Assembly (NCBI RefSeq): GCF_003247215.1
Contig: NZ_QKAP01000033.1
Span: 1-41,330, forward strand
Length of the DNA: 41,330 nucleotides
Source of the DNA: Malonomonas rubra
GTDB taxonomy: Bacteria > Desulfobacterota > Desulfuromonadia > Desulfuromonadales > Geopsychrobacteraceae
Direction of reading: 5' to 3'
In this document: positions 17,118 to 25,052 of the stretch, piece by piece
Layout of the letters: every line of letters starts with the position of its first letter
Position numbering within the stretch: the stretch's first letter is position 1
Position numbers and translations under genes: made by a program
Notes under the pieces: generated by a model
Told to the model about the DNA's origin: nothing
Database searches by the model: none
Seen by the model: the letters and a program-made list of their open reading frames with translations, nothing else

Positions 17118-17636
17118 ATGAAAAAAATCACCGTACTTGTTATCTCCGCCCTGTTACTGTCCGCTGGCCTGCTGGTTGCGATGGGATACGAGGACCAACA
17201 GCTACACGCTTCCTGCAACTACTGCGGCATGAACCGCGTCAAATTCGGCCACAGCCGGATGTTGATCGAGTACGTCGATCAGAGCAGTGTCGGCACCTGC
17301 AGCCTGCATTGCGCAGCGGTCGAATTTGCGGTAACTATTGACAAAGACCTGCAAACGATCAAGGTTGCTGATTTCAACAGCAAAGAGCTGATCGATGCGG
17401 AAACAGCATCCTGGGTGATCGGCGGCGACAAACCGGGCGTGATGACCTCACGTGCCAAATGGGCTTTCAGTGACCAGGCGGCAGCGGAAAAGTTCGTCAA
17501 CAGCCACGGTGGTAACCTTGCCGACTTTGATCAGGTGATGAAAGCGACGTACGAAGATATGTACATGGATACCAAGAAGATCCGCAACAAGCGTAAAATG
17601 AAAAAAATGAACATGTCACACATGGAGCACAAGTAA
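17118..17636 (+). CDS. NosL-family protein with Met/His-rich tail
   Basis: A 172-residue exported protein beginning MKKITVLVISALLLSAGLLV, an N-terminal membrane or signal segment. CNYCGM (Cys33, Cys36, Met38) is the copper-binding motif of NosL, and a second Cys pattern (GTCSLHCAAVEF) follows at about 65-75, as in NosL-like proteins. The C-terminus is rich in Met, His and Lys (KKMNMSHMEHK), typical of extracytoplasmic copper-binding tails. I choose the ATG at 17118, eight bases after AGAGG; a longer frame from 17085 has no signal logic. It opens a seven-gene cluster with a second NosL, an ABC transporter and an SCO protein. Copper binding is inferred from family and residues. Confidence 0.8.
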   Translation: MKKITVLVISALLLSAGLLVAMGYEDQQLHASCNYCGMNRVKFGHSRMLIEYVDQSSVGTCSLHCAAVEFAVTIDKDLQTIKVADFNSKELIDAETASWVIGGDKPGVMTSRAKWAFSDQAAAEKFVNSHGGNLADFDQVMKATYEDMYMDTKKIRNKRKMKKMNMSHMEHK

Positions 17637-17641
17637 ATTTT

Positions 17642-18106
17642 ATGCGCATCCTGATTTATCTTTTACTCTGCCTTTTGCTCTTTTCCAGCAGCTGCTTTGC
17701 CAAACAGCCGCAGCAGCCGGACAAGAAAGAACGCTGCCCGGTTTGTGGGATGTTCATTTCGCCCTACCGTGACTGGATGGGAACCATTCTGTTCAAAGAT
17801 GATTCGCAACTGTTTTTCGACGGCGCCAAAGACCTGTTTCGTTATTATTTTTCCCTGCCGAACAAAAACGATTCCCGAACCCGCGACGATATCGCCGAGA
17901 TTTATCTGACAGATTACTACAGTGTGCGCCTGCTGCCGGTCAACCAGCTGTTCCTGGTGCTGGGCAGCGACGTCTCCGGCCCGATGGGACATGAGATGAT
18001 TCCTGTCACCGGAGAAGAGGCTGCTAAAACCTTCGCCAAAGATCATAACGGGCAGAAGATTATCTCCTTTGAGCAGCTGACCCCGCAGTTGATCCCGAAA
18101 GATTGA
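17642..18106 (+). CDS. nosL: NosL-type copper chaperone
   Basis: A 154-residue exported protein, hydrophobic at the N-terminus (LIYLLLCLLLFSSSCFA), possibly a lipoprotein at Cys18. The CPVCGMFI motif (Cys32, Cys35, Met37) followed by DWMGTILFKDDSQLFFDGAKDLF is typical of NosL, which supplies Cu(I) to nitrous oxide reductase in other bacteria. The gene starts five bases after the preceding NosL-like gene and its stop overlaps the next start (TGATG). No nosZ is present in the window, so the client may be elsewhere or different. Ribosome site is weak, suggesting translational coupling. Confidence 0.88.
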   Translation: MRILIYLLLCLLLFSSSCFAKQPQQPDKKERCPVCGMFISPYRDWMGTILFKDDSQLFFDGAKDLFRYYFSLPNKNDSRTRDDIAEIYLTDYYSVRLLPVNQLFLVLGSDVSGPMGHEMIPVTGEEAAKTFAKDHNGQKIISFEQLTPQLIPKD

Positions 18107-18432
18107 TGCAACGCTCACTAGCCTTCGGCGCTTACCTACTTTTTTCCAGCCTACTGCTGGCGCTGTTACTCTACAGCGGCCGACAACAAGCAGACACGGT
18201 CGCAGAGCATTATTTCCCGGCCAACCGCCAGCTGGTTAAACAGCTCGGCCTGACCGATCTGTCCATCTGGAGCGAAGCCCGCTACACCCGTCATCCTTCA
18301 CAGGCCGATCTGTTCACCGCCTTTCAAGACTACCCCGGCGCCTTCGACCACTTTCCCGCCGGATCGATTATCGGCCCCGGCTGCCTACAAGGCAGCCCCA
18401 GCCTTTCCTTCCAGAAAAGGGGGCAACCCTGA
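18106..18432 (+). CDS. small membrane-anchored protein of unknown function
   Basis: A 108-residue protein with a single N-terminal membrane helix (AYLLFSSLLLALLLYSG) and an extracytoplasmic part of about 80 residues. I do not recognise the family. The segment from 30 to 85 contains aromatic and Pro residues (EHYFPANRQLVKQLGLTDLS) and a His-containing 'HPSQADLF' stretch; there are no Cys pairs apart from a single Cys near the end. Its start and stop both overlap the neighbours by TGATG junctions, so it is translationally coupled to NosL and to the permease. The position suggests a partner or adaptor of the ABC transporter. Confidence 0.75.
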   Translation: MQRSLAFGAYLLFSSLLLALLLYSGRQQADTVAEHYFPANRQLVKQLGLTDLSIWSEARYTRHPSQADLFTAFQDYPGAFDHFPAGSIIGPGCLQGSPSLSFQKRGQP

Positions 18433-19586
18433 TGTCGGCCAGGCTGAAAATCCTTGAACACGCGCTCGCCTCCATGGCCCGCCGCAAGCAGAAGAATTTT
18501 GCCATTATCGCCGTTTATACCTTAACGGTGGCAACACTGGCCTCGATCCTTTTTTTGACCCAGGCGCTGCGCAACGAAGCGGCCAATGTCCTGCTTGGCG
18601 CTCCCGACTTGGTGGTGCAGCGGCTGCTCGCTGGACACCATGATCTGATTCCCAAGCAATATGCCGAGCAAATCGCCAAATTGCCAGGAGTCGGCAAAGT
18701 CACGCCACGGGTCTGGGGCTACTACTACGACAGCCTGAAAAAGGTCAACTTCACCCTGCTCGGCGTCAACGACGCAAGCGAACCACCGTTACTCGCCGGC
18801 CACCTTCCGACCAGCGGCCGCCAATGCGCCCTCGGCAGAGGGATCGCCGATACCTACGGAGTGGAGATCGGTGACAGCCTGGTGCTGGTCGACTCTAAAA
18901 ACCGGACCCTCCTGTATGAAATTACCGGCCTGTTCAGCCATCAATCGAGCCTGCTGACTAACGACCTGATCCTGCTCCCCGAAGCGGAACTGCGCCGCTT
19001 CTTTGCCTTGCCCGACAGTCAGGCCAGCGACCTGGCGGTACAGGTCTACAACGAACAGGAAGTCTCGACCCTGGCGAAAAAGATCAAACACCAGCTGCCC
19101 GACACCCGCCCGATCGGCAAAATGGAGATCCTGCATACCTACGATACCGTGTTCAACTGGCGCAGCGGTATCATGCTGACCATCTTTTCTTCAGCGCTGA
19201 TCGCCTTCTGCATCCTCGCCTGGGACAAAGCCACCGGCATCAGCGCTGAAGAAAAGCGGGAGATTGGCATCCTCAAAGCGATCGGCTGGGAGACAAGTGA
19301 TGTGCTGCTGCTGAAATTCTGGGAAGGACTCGCGGTTTCACTCTCCTCCTTCCTGCTCGGCACCATCATCGCCTATCTGCATATTTTCTTTTTCGGCGCC
19401 GGCGTGCTGGGTCCGGTGATTCAGGGCTGGTCGGTGCTGTTTCCGAAGTTTGATCTGACCCCGGCGATCGACCTCTACCAGATCTTCGCCCTTGCCGGCC
19501 TGACCATTATCCCCTATATCGCCTGCACCGTGATCCCCTCATGGAAAAATGCCGTGACCGATCCCGACAGCGTGATGAGGAGCTGA
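18432..19586 (+). CDS. FtsX/MacB-family ABC transporter permease
   Basis: A 384-residue permease of the type VII (MacB/LolCE/FtsX) architecture. One helix at about 23-45 (FAIIAVYTLTVATLASILFL) is followed by a periplasmic MacB_PCD-like domain to about residue 235, then three helices (GIMLTIFSSALIAFCILAW; the ones near 300-330 and 345-370). The cytoplasmic loop EEKREIGILKAIGWETSDVL is the coupling motif that contacts the ATPase. The ATPase gene follows four bases later. Proteins of this type extrude or mechanically act on periplasmic substrates rather than importing. With two NosL proteins upstream, a role in copper or cupro-protein handling is inferred. Confidence 0.88.
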   Translation: MSARLKILEHALASMARRKQKNFAIIAVYTLTVATLASILFLTQALRNEAANVLLGAPDLVVQRLLAGHHDLIPKQYAEQIAKLPGVGKVTPRVWGYYYDSLKKVNFTLLGVNDASEPPLLAGHLPTSGRQCALGRGIADTYGVEIGDSLVLVDSKNRTLLYEITGLFSHQSSLLTNDLILLPEAELRRFFALPDSQASDLAVQVYNEQEVSTLAKKIKHQLPDTRPIGKMEILHTYDTVFNWRSGIMLTIFSSALIAFCILAWDKATGISAEEKREIGILKAIGWETSDVLLLKFWEGLAVSLSSFLLGTIIAYLHIFFFGAGVLGPVIQGWSVLFPKFDLTPAIDLYQIFALAGLTIIPYIACTVIPSWKNAVTDPDSVMRS

Positions 19587-19590
19587 ACCG

Positions 19591-20277
19591 ATGGCCGCCC
19601 TGATTCAAGCGCACACGCTGAGCAAAATCTACAACCGCCATCAGGCCGACGAAGTCCGAGCGCTGAGTGAGGTCACTTTTTCGGTCGAAGCAGGGGAGGC
19701 AGTGGTCCTACAGGGCCCGAGCGGCTCTGGGAAAACTTCGCTGTTGAGCCTGATCGGCTGCATGACCCGCCCGACCTCCGGCCAGCTCAGGATCGGGGAA
19801 AAAGAGGTCTCCAGGCTGCCGGAACCGTTTCTCGCCCGGGTTCGTCGCGAGACCTTCGGCTTCATCTTTCAGCAGCTTAACCTGCTGCGCGACCTGAGCG
19901 TACTCGACAATATCCTGCTACCACTCTACCCGGCTGATCTGAAAACGGCCGAAATGCATTCGCGGGCGGAACGGGTGCTGGAGCAGCTCAACCTGCTCGA
20001 AAAACAGCGAATGAAAGTTGCCCAACTCTCTGGCGGCGAACAACAGCGGGTCGCCATCGCCCGTGCATTGATCAACCAGCCGGAGATTATCATCGCCGAT
20101 GAACCGACCGCCCACCTCGACAGCACATTAAGCAAAGAGTTGCTGGTGATTCTGGAGCACCTGAAGAAGGACGGCAAAACGATCGTCTTCGCCACCCACG
20201 ATCCATATGTTTATCAGCATCGACTGGTCGACCGCCGTTTCTCTATGCATGACGGTGTCCTACGGAAGGCCGAATAA
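19591..20277 (+). CDS. ABC transporter ATP-binding protein (LolD/MacB type)
   Basis: A 228-residue ATPase with Walker A GPSGSGKTS (about 42-50), Q-loop in FIFQQLNLL, signature LSGGEQQRVAIARAL, Walker B IIIADEPTAHLD and the H-loop FATHDPYV. It is the partner of the FtsX-type permease immediately upstream and would power it from the cytoplasm. The motif set and length place it with LolD/MacB/FtsE ATPases. It ends two bases before the next gene. Confidence 0.93.
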   Translation: MAALIQAHTLSKIYNRHQADEVRALSEVTFSVEAGEAVVLQGPSGSGKTSLLSLIGCMTRPTSGQLRIGEKEVSRLPEPFLARVRRETFGFIFQQLNLLRDLSVLDNILLPLYPADLKTAEMHSRAERVLEQLNLLEKQRMKVAQLSGGEQQRVAIARALINQPEIIIADEPTAHLDSTLSKELLVILEHLKKDGKTIVFATHDPYVYQHRLVDRRFSMHDGVLRKAE

Positions 20278-20279
20278 CT

Positions 20280-21287
20280 GTGCTGCTGAACCCCGGTATT
20301 CTCGCCCTGCTGCTCGGCTGTTCGCTCGCCTTTGCCATGCTGCTCTATGCCGCCTGGCTCGGCCTGCGGATCCTTTCGCGCTGGGACCCGCAAAGCAGTT
20401 CGGAAGCCCAGCTACAGCTGGAGCGCAGAACCTACCTGGTCTCCACCCTGACCAATTATGCCTTTAGCTTTGAAATACTCTCCGGGCTACTGTTCATCTT
20501 CACTCTTGAGGACATTCACAGTCTGTTCATCGGCGCCATGTGCGCTACCGGTACGCTCAACGCCAACCAGATCGGCTGGCTGGTCCTGCTGATCAAAATC
20601 GTCCTGTTTTTCACTGCTGCGATCTGGGTGCACTTCAACCGGCTCGACCAGCGCACCGAAGATACCCCACTGGTGCGGCCCAAATATCTCGGGCTGCTGT
20701 TGCTGACTCCGCTGGTCGGCCTCGACCTGCTGTTGCAATACAGCTACTTCACCGGATTACAGCCGGAAATCATCACCTCATGCTGTGGCTCACTGTTTAC
20801 CCTCGGCAGTGACAGCGTCGCCAGCGAACTGGCCGGCCTGCCGGTGGAACCGACGATGCTGACGTTTTTCCTGGCTGCCGGAATCTTTCTGATTCTTTTG
20901 GTGCTCTGCCTCAGCTCCAAGCTAGCGCTGTTCCGCTACCTACTGTTCGTTGCCAGTTTGGGACTGTTCTTCGTTTCTCTGGCCGCGATCGTCTCTTTTA
21001 TCTCGCTCTATATTTACCAGATGCCGACTCATCACTGCCCCTTCGACATGCTGCAGGCCAACTACGGTTTCATCGGCTACCCTCTCTACGGCGGGTTGTT
21101 TATCGGCTGTCTGTACGGCTTGTTGCCCGGGCTGGCACAGCTGTTGCCGAAGACGCTTTCGCTCCACATCGAGATCGAAAAAACCGAGCGCCGGTGGCTG
21201 TTGCGGGCGTTTTTCGCTATAGTGATCTTTTTGCTGATCGTTGCCGGTCCGATCCTGCTCGGCCCCTTTATCCTGTTGAGCTACTGA
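20280..21287 (+). CDS. polytopic membrane protein of unknown function
   Basis: A 335-residue integral membrane protein starting with GTG at 20280 (GGAAGG about ten bases upstream). About eight transmembrane helices can be drawn. Conspicuous conserved-looking residues lie between them: a Cys pair in ITSCCGSLFTLG (about 162-172) and, after another helix group, MPTHHCPFDMLQANYGFIGY (about 242-261). The Cys, His and Met clusters face probable loops and could bind copper. I do not recognise the family. It sits between the ABC ATPase and the SCO-family gene, so it is a strong candidate for a metal- or redox-related component of the same system. Confidence 0.78.
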   Translation: MLLNPGILALLLGCSLAFAMLLYAAWLGLRILSRWDPQSSSEAQLQLERRTYLVSTLTNYAFSFEILSGLLFIFTLEDIHSLFIGAMCATGTLNANQIGWLVLLIKIVLFFTAAIWVHFNRLDQRTEDTPLVRPKYLGLLLLTPLVGLDLLLQYSYFTGLQPEIITSCCGSLFTLGSDSVASELAGLPVEPTMLTFFLAAGIFLILLVLCLSSKLALFRYLLFVASLGLFFVSLAAIVSFISLYIYQMPTHHCPFDMLQANYGFIGYPLYGGLFIGCLYGLLPGLAQLLPKTLSLHIEIEKTERRWLLRAFFAIVIFLLIVAGPILLGPFILLSY

Positions 21288-21291
21288 ATCG

Positions 21292-21858
21292 ATGAAAACC
21301 AAAGCTATCCTGTCACTGCTGGCCATTATCGCCATCACGGCCCTGCTCTATTTCCTGACCTTGGATGAGGAGCGCTACCACCGTACCCAGGTCGATTATC
21401 CGATTCCACCGGTCACCCTTCTGGACGAGCATGGCCAGCCGGTGGTTTTGCGTGATTTTCTGCTGGTCGACAAGCCGGTTATGCTGGAATTTCTTTTCAC
21501 CTCCTGCACCACCCTCTGCCCGAATCAGGCAGTGCAGTTTGCCAACTTCCAGAAAAAACTGCCGAACAGCGAACAGGTCCGGCTGGTTTCGATCACCGTC
21601 GATCCGGAAACCGACACCCCGGCAGTGCTGAACCACTACCTGCACCAGTACCAGGCGCTGCCAGGCTGGGACTTTCTGACCGGCAGCAAGTCCGACATCA
21701 AGCAGGTGATGACCGCCTTTAACATCAAACCTTCCGACATGATCACCCACGATTCGTCTCTGCTGCTCCGCCATCCAAAAACCGGCCAGTGGACCAGAAT
21801 CGACGGCCAACTGAGCAGCCAGGACTTCATCCACGAGCACCAACTCCTGCTCCAATAA
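21292..21858 (+). CDS. SCO1/SenC-family copper/thioredoxin-fold protein
   Basis: A 188-residue protein with one N-terminal membrane anchor (ILSLLAIIAITALLYFLTL) and a thioredoxin-like domain outside the cytoplasmic membrane. The CxxxC motif is SCTTLCP (Cys72, Cys76), and the conserved His is at 153 (ITHDSSLLL), giving the Cys-Cys-His copper site of SCO proteins. SCO proteins load or reduce the CuA site of cytochrome c oxidase and related enzymes. No oxidase gene is in the window. Last gene of the cluster, four bases after the previous one. Confidence 0.9.
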   Translation: MKTKAILSLLAIIAITALLYFLTLDEERYHRTQVDYPIPPVTLLDEHGQPVVLRDFLLVDKPVMLEFLFTSCTTLCPNQAVQFANFQKKLPNSEQVRLVSITVDPETDTPAVLNHYLHQYQALPGWDFLTGSKSDIKQVMTAFNIKPSDMITHDSSLLLRHPKTGQWTRIDGQLSSQDFIHEHQLLLQ

Positions 21859-21897
21859 GCCCGCCCTTCACACTGAACTTTATTTTTCCGCTAAAGA

Positions 21898-21926
21898 TTG
21901 ACAGCTGCCGGCTATAACGTAAAACT
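21898..21926 (+). promoter_or_regulatory. weak promoter candidate before the CBS-nucleotidyltransferase gene
   Basis: A perfect TTGACA (21898-21903) lies 63 bases before the start. The region 17 bases downstream (AAAACT) is a poor -10 match, so the call is tentative. Confidence 0.3.
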
Positions 21927-21965
21927 TTTTATGTCTGCATGCTTTGCCCCCGGGAGTTGTCCGAC

Positions 21966-23411
21966 ATGCCAGAAGAGAACACCTTTTTCCTGCCGGTCAA
22001 AGACCACTGTCACCGCGGCCTGATCACCTGCCACATCGAAGACAAAATCATCGACGCCAGCATCATCATGCGCGATAAAAGCATCTCCAGCATTATCGCC
22101 TGCGATGATAAGGGAGAGCCGGTTGGCATCATGACCGATCGTGACCTGCGCAACAAAGTGGTGGCCGGGCGGGTCGATCCGGAAAAATCGGTGGTGCGGG
22201 AACTGATGACCGCCCCGGTCATTTCGGTCAGGGAAGAGGACACCCTGTTCGAGGTGCTCTACCAGATGTCGCGGCACCGGATTCACCGGGTCGGCGTCAT
22301 CGACGGTCAGAACCGGCTGGTCGGCATCATCAACGAATCGGACATCATCCGCCTTCAGAACCGCTCACCGCAGAAGCTGCTCCGCTCCATCGACGAGGCG
22401 ACCAGCGTCGATGACCTGAAAGAAATCCACGATCACATGGAAGAGCTGATCGTTTTTTTGCGCAGCAGCGGGGTTTCGACCCGCGATCTGGTGCGGCTGA
22501 TCTCGCTGCTGAACGATCAGATCAACCTGCGCCTGATTAATGTCCTGCAGCAGGAGAACTTCCCCGCACTGCCAGAAAGATGCGCCTATCTGGTACTCGG
22601 CAGCGAGGGGCGCCGTGAGCAGACCCTGAAAACCGATCAGGACAATGCCATCATCTATGCCGACGAACTGACACCGGAAGAGATCGACAAGCTCCGTGAT
22701 TTTTCCCAGGTGCTGATCGATGCCCTGATCGAAATTGGGGTCCCGGAATGCCCCGGCGGTATCATGGCTAAAAACCAGTTCTGGCGGCGCAGCATCAGCG
22801 ACTGGAAAGACACCATCGACAGCTGGATCGCCACCCCGAGCGGCGAGAATATCCTCAACTTCAGCATGTTTTCTGACATGCGCACCCTCTGGGGGGACTC
22901 CTCCCTGGAACTCGATCTGCAGCGACACGTTATCCAGCGCGCCAGCGAGAACGGCATCTTTCTCGCCCACATGGCGGCCAACGTCTGTCGCTTTCCACCC
23001 CCACTCGGCATGTTCGGACGGATCAAGGCTGAAAAAAACGGGCCACATATCGGCATGATCGATCTGAAAAAGGGCGGAATCTTCGCCATTACCGAAGGGG
23101 TGAAAACCCTGGCGCTGGAAATCGGGGTTCTCGAAGGGAGTACCACCGACAAACTGAAGGTGTTGCAGGAGCAGGAGGTGCTCAACGAAAAACAGGTTGG
23201 CGACCTGGACGCTGCCTTCAATCTGCTGACCTTTTTTCGCCTACGCAGCCAGATCGCCGCGCGCGTCGCCGGCCGCGATCCGGACAATCACATGGCCCCC
23301 AGTTCATTGAACCGGGTGGAACGGGGAAGACTGAAGGTCGCCCTGGAAGTGGTAGAGTCGTTTCAGGGGTCGCTCAGCTCACACTTCCAACTGAACATGC
23401 TGCGCCGCTAA
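21966..23411 (+). CDS. CBS-domain / DUF294 putative nucleotidyltransferase
   Basis: A 481-residue cytoplasmic protein. Residues about 18-130 form a CBS pair (ISSIIACDDKGEPVGIMTDR, then HRVGVIDGQNRLVGIINESD), which binds adenine nucleotides. Next come a helical region and, near 205-226, GSEGRREQTLKTDQDNAIIY, the signature of the DUF294 GlnD-like nucleotidyltransferase with the catalytic Asp residues, followed by the DUF294 C-terminal helical domain. Relatives often carry an extra N-terminal cyclic-nucleotide domain, absent here. The ATG at 21966 has GGGAG nine bases upstream. Homologues often accompany acetate symporters or DnaQ-like exonucleases; neither is here. Target unknown. Confidence 0.85.
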   Translation: MPEENTFFLPVKDHCHRGLITCHIEDKIIDASIIMRDKSISSIIACDDKGEPVGIMTDRDLRNKVVAGRVDPEKSVVRELMTAPVISVREEDTLFEVLYQMSRHRIHRVGVIDGQNRLVGIINESDIIRLQNRSPQKLLRSIDEATSVDDLKEIHDHMEELIVFLRSSGVSTRDLVRLISLLNDQINLRLINVLQQENFPALPERCAYLVLGSEGRREQTLKTDQDNAIIYADELTPEEIDKLRDFSQVLIDALIEIGVPECPGGIMAKNQFWRRSISDWKDTIDSWIATPSGENILNFSMFSDMRTLWGDSSLELDLQRHVIQRASENGIFLAHMAANVCRFPPPLGMFGRIKAEKNGPHIGMIDLKKGGIFAITEGVKTLALEIGVLEGSTTDKLKVLQEQEVLNEKQVGDLDAAFNLLTFFRLRSQIAARVAGRDPDNHMAPSSLNRVERGRLKVALEVVESFQGSLSSHFQLNMLRR

Positions 23412-23471
23412 TCCTCTTTGCTCCAGGTTGAGTTATTTAGCCAGTGGCCTGATCTAGTCCATGTTCTCCCG

Positions 23472-23657
23472 TCATCTGAAACGCTTCCGGATCACTGCGA
23501 TCTCCTCTTCCGGCAACTGCAGCCACTGCAGAAAGCTCTGGTGGGCCTGCGGGTAGTGGGCCTCAAACAGCCGATGCCACCGCTCCATCATCTCCTCGCT
23601 TAAGTCGGTTTGCCGAAACAACTCGACCCATTGTGTTTTTCCAATATCCTCCGCCAT
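23472..23657 (-). CDS. small protein resembling the C-terminal tail of MerR-type regulators
   Basis: A 61-residue protein with AAAGGAG eight bases before the ATG, a good sign that it is real. The sequence WVELFRQTDLSEEMMERWHR and then HQSFLQWLQLPEEEI resembles the C-terminal helical segment attached to some MerR-family regulators, but no helix-turn-helix is present. It is highly charged and probably all helical. It is convergent with the CBS gene and divergent from nhaA. Either a stand-alone helper domain or the product of gene reduction. Confidence 0.65.
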   Translation of the reverse strand: MAEDIGKTQWVELFRQTDLSEEMMERWHRLFEAHYPQAHQSFLQWLQLPEEEIAVIRKRFR

Positions 23658-23811
23658 TGTCAGACTCCTTTCTCGCCGCTGAAGTTAGCTGATAATTCTA
23701 ACTTAAAGTGTGCCGCGGTAGTCGGATCAAGGAGAAATCAGGAAAATGCGACTGCCTTTATGTTAAAATTTTTCCTCATCTAATTTCCTTTCTGATAACG
23801 GGCACTAGCAA

Positions 23812-24978
23812 ATGGAAAATTTCAAATCTTTTTTCAAAAAAGAATCGACTGCCGGTATCCTGCTGATTTTTTCGGCCATATTCGCCATTATCCTGGCCAA
23901 CACCCCCCTAGCAAACTATTACGAACTGCTGATCAATACCCCGGTGGCTGTACAGATCGGCAAGCTGGAAATCGCCAAGCCGCTTCTGTTGTGGATAAAC
24001 GACGGCTTGATGGCGGTCTTTTTCCTGCTGGTCGGCTTGGAACTGAAACGGGAAATGCTGCAAGGGGAGCTTTCACAGCTGAGCAACGTAATTCTGCCAG
24101 GGATTGGCGCAATCGGTGGCATGCTGGTCCCGGCTGCAGTTTACCTGCTCTTCAACTATCAGAACCAGACTGCGGCCCAAGGGTGGGCGATCCCGGCGGC
24201 CACCGATATCGCTTTTGCGCTCGGCGTGCTTTCGTTACTCGGCTCACAGGTTCCGACCAGCCTGAAAGTGTTCCTGACGTCACTGGCGATCTTCGATGAT
24301 ATCGGCGCCATTCTGATCATCGCCATTTTCTATACCGCCAACATCTCTTTTTCCGCATTGCTCATAGCGACCACCTGTCTGATTTTATTGTTCATTATCA
24401 ACCGTATTGGTGTACATGAGCGGGCGCCCTATTTTGTCATCGGCATGATCATGTGGGTAGCGCTGCTCAAATCGGGTGTGCACGCGACCCTTGCAGGAGT
24501 ATTGTTGGCCCTGTTCATCCCGATTAAACCCGATAAAGAGCACGCGGAATCGATGCTGCATGAGCTGGAGCACGAACTTCACGGTCTGGTCGCTTTCGTG
24601 ATCTTACCGTTGTTCGCTTTTGCCAATTCGGGAATCAACCTCGCCAATGTGGGGCTTGACTACCTGCTGCACAACGTCCCGCTGGGGATCGCCTGCGGGC
24701 TTTTTTTCGGCAAGCAGATTGGCATCTTTTCTTTCTGCTGGCTCGGCATCAAGCTCAACCTGACCCGCCTGCCCCAGGGGATGAGCTGGACCAGCCTGTA
24801 CGGTATCGCTCTGTTGTGCGGGATCGGTTTTACCATGAGTCTGTTCATCGGCTCGCTGGCCTTTGAAGAGACCGGCACCAACCAGCTGTTCGATGAGCGA
24901 CTCGGGATCATCATCGGCTCGCTGCTCTCCGGAATTGTTGGCTACTTGGTCCTCAAGCGGGTGCTCAAGCACGGATAA
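23812..24978 (+). CDS. nhaA: NhaA Na+/H+ antiporter
   Basis: A 388-residue, 12-helix antiporter that exports Na+ in exchange for protons. ATDIAFALGVLSLLG and FDDIGAILIIAIFY carry the paired Asp residues of the NhaA ion-binding site, and GLMAVFFLLVGLELKRE is the family's early helix motif. Length matches E. coli NhaA (388). Upstream, TG-T-TAAAAT at 23761-23769 may be an extended -10. Together with nhaD at 10295-11761 the organism would have two unrelated Na+/H+ antiporters. Confidence 0.96.
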   Translation: MENFKSFFKKESTAGILLIFSAIFAIILANTPLANYYELLINTPVAVQIGKLEIAKPLLLWINDGLMAVFFLLVGLELKREMLQGELSQLSNVILPGIGAIGGMLVPAAVYLLFNYQNQTAAQGWAIPAATDIAFALGVLSLLGSQVPTSLKVFLTSLAIFDDIGAILIIAIFYTANISFSALLIATTCLILLFIINRIGVHERAPYFVIGMIMWVALLKSGVHATLAGVLLALFIPIKPDKEHAESMLHELEHELHGLVAFVILPLFAFANSGINLANVGLDYLLHNVPLGIACGLFFGKQIGIFSFCWLGIKLNLTRLPQGMSWTSLYGIALLCGIGFTMSLFIGSLAFEETGTNQLFDERLGIIIGSLLSGIVGYLVLKRVLKHG

Positions 24979-25018
24979 GCAGAATCAACTGTCCTGCGTC
25001 CGCAGGAAGAATGCGCCA

Positions 25019-25046
25019 TTGACTGACAAACAGCATCTGCTATGCT
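25019..25046 (+). promoter_or_regulatory. promoter positioned for a leaderless transcript
   Basis: TTGACT (25019-25024), a 16-base spacer and TATGCT (25041-25046) make a fair sigma-70 promoter. The -10 ends six bases before the ATG at 25053, so the start of transcription would fall at or next to the start codon. Confidence 0.6.
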
Positions 25047-25052
25047 CGGCGC

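Noticed and set aside
16092-23700. Shared CAGCTAACTT words near 16100 and 23685
   Set aside because: Only about ten matching bases in differing contexts; likely chance and not treated as transposon ends.
24993-25008. TCCTGCG-CGCAGGA hairpin after nhaA
   Set aside because: Stem with almost no loop and no T-run; too weak to call a terminator.
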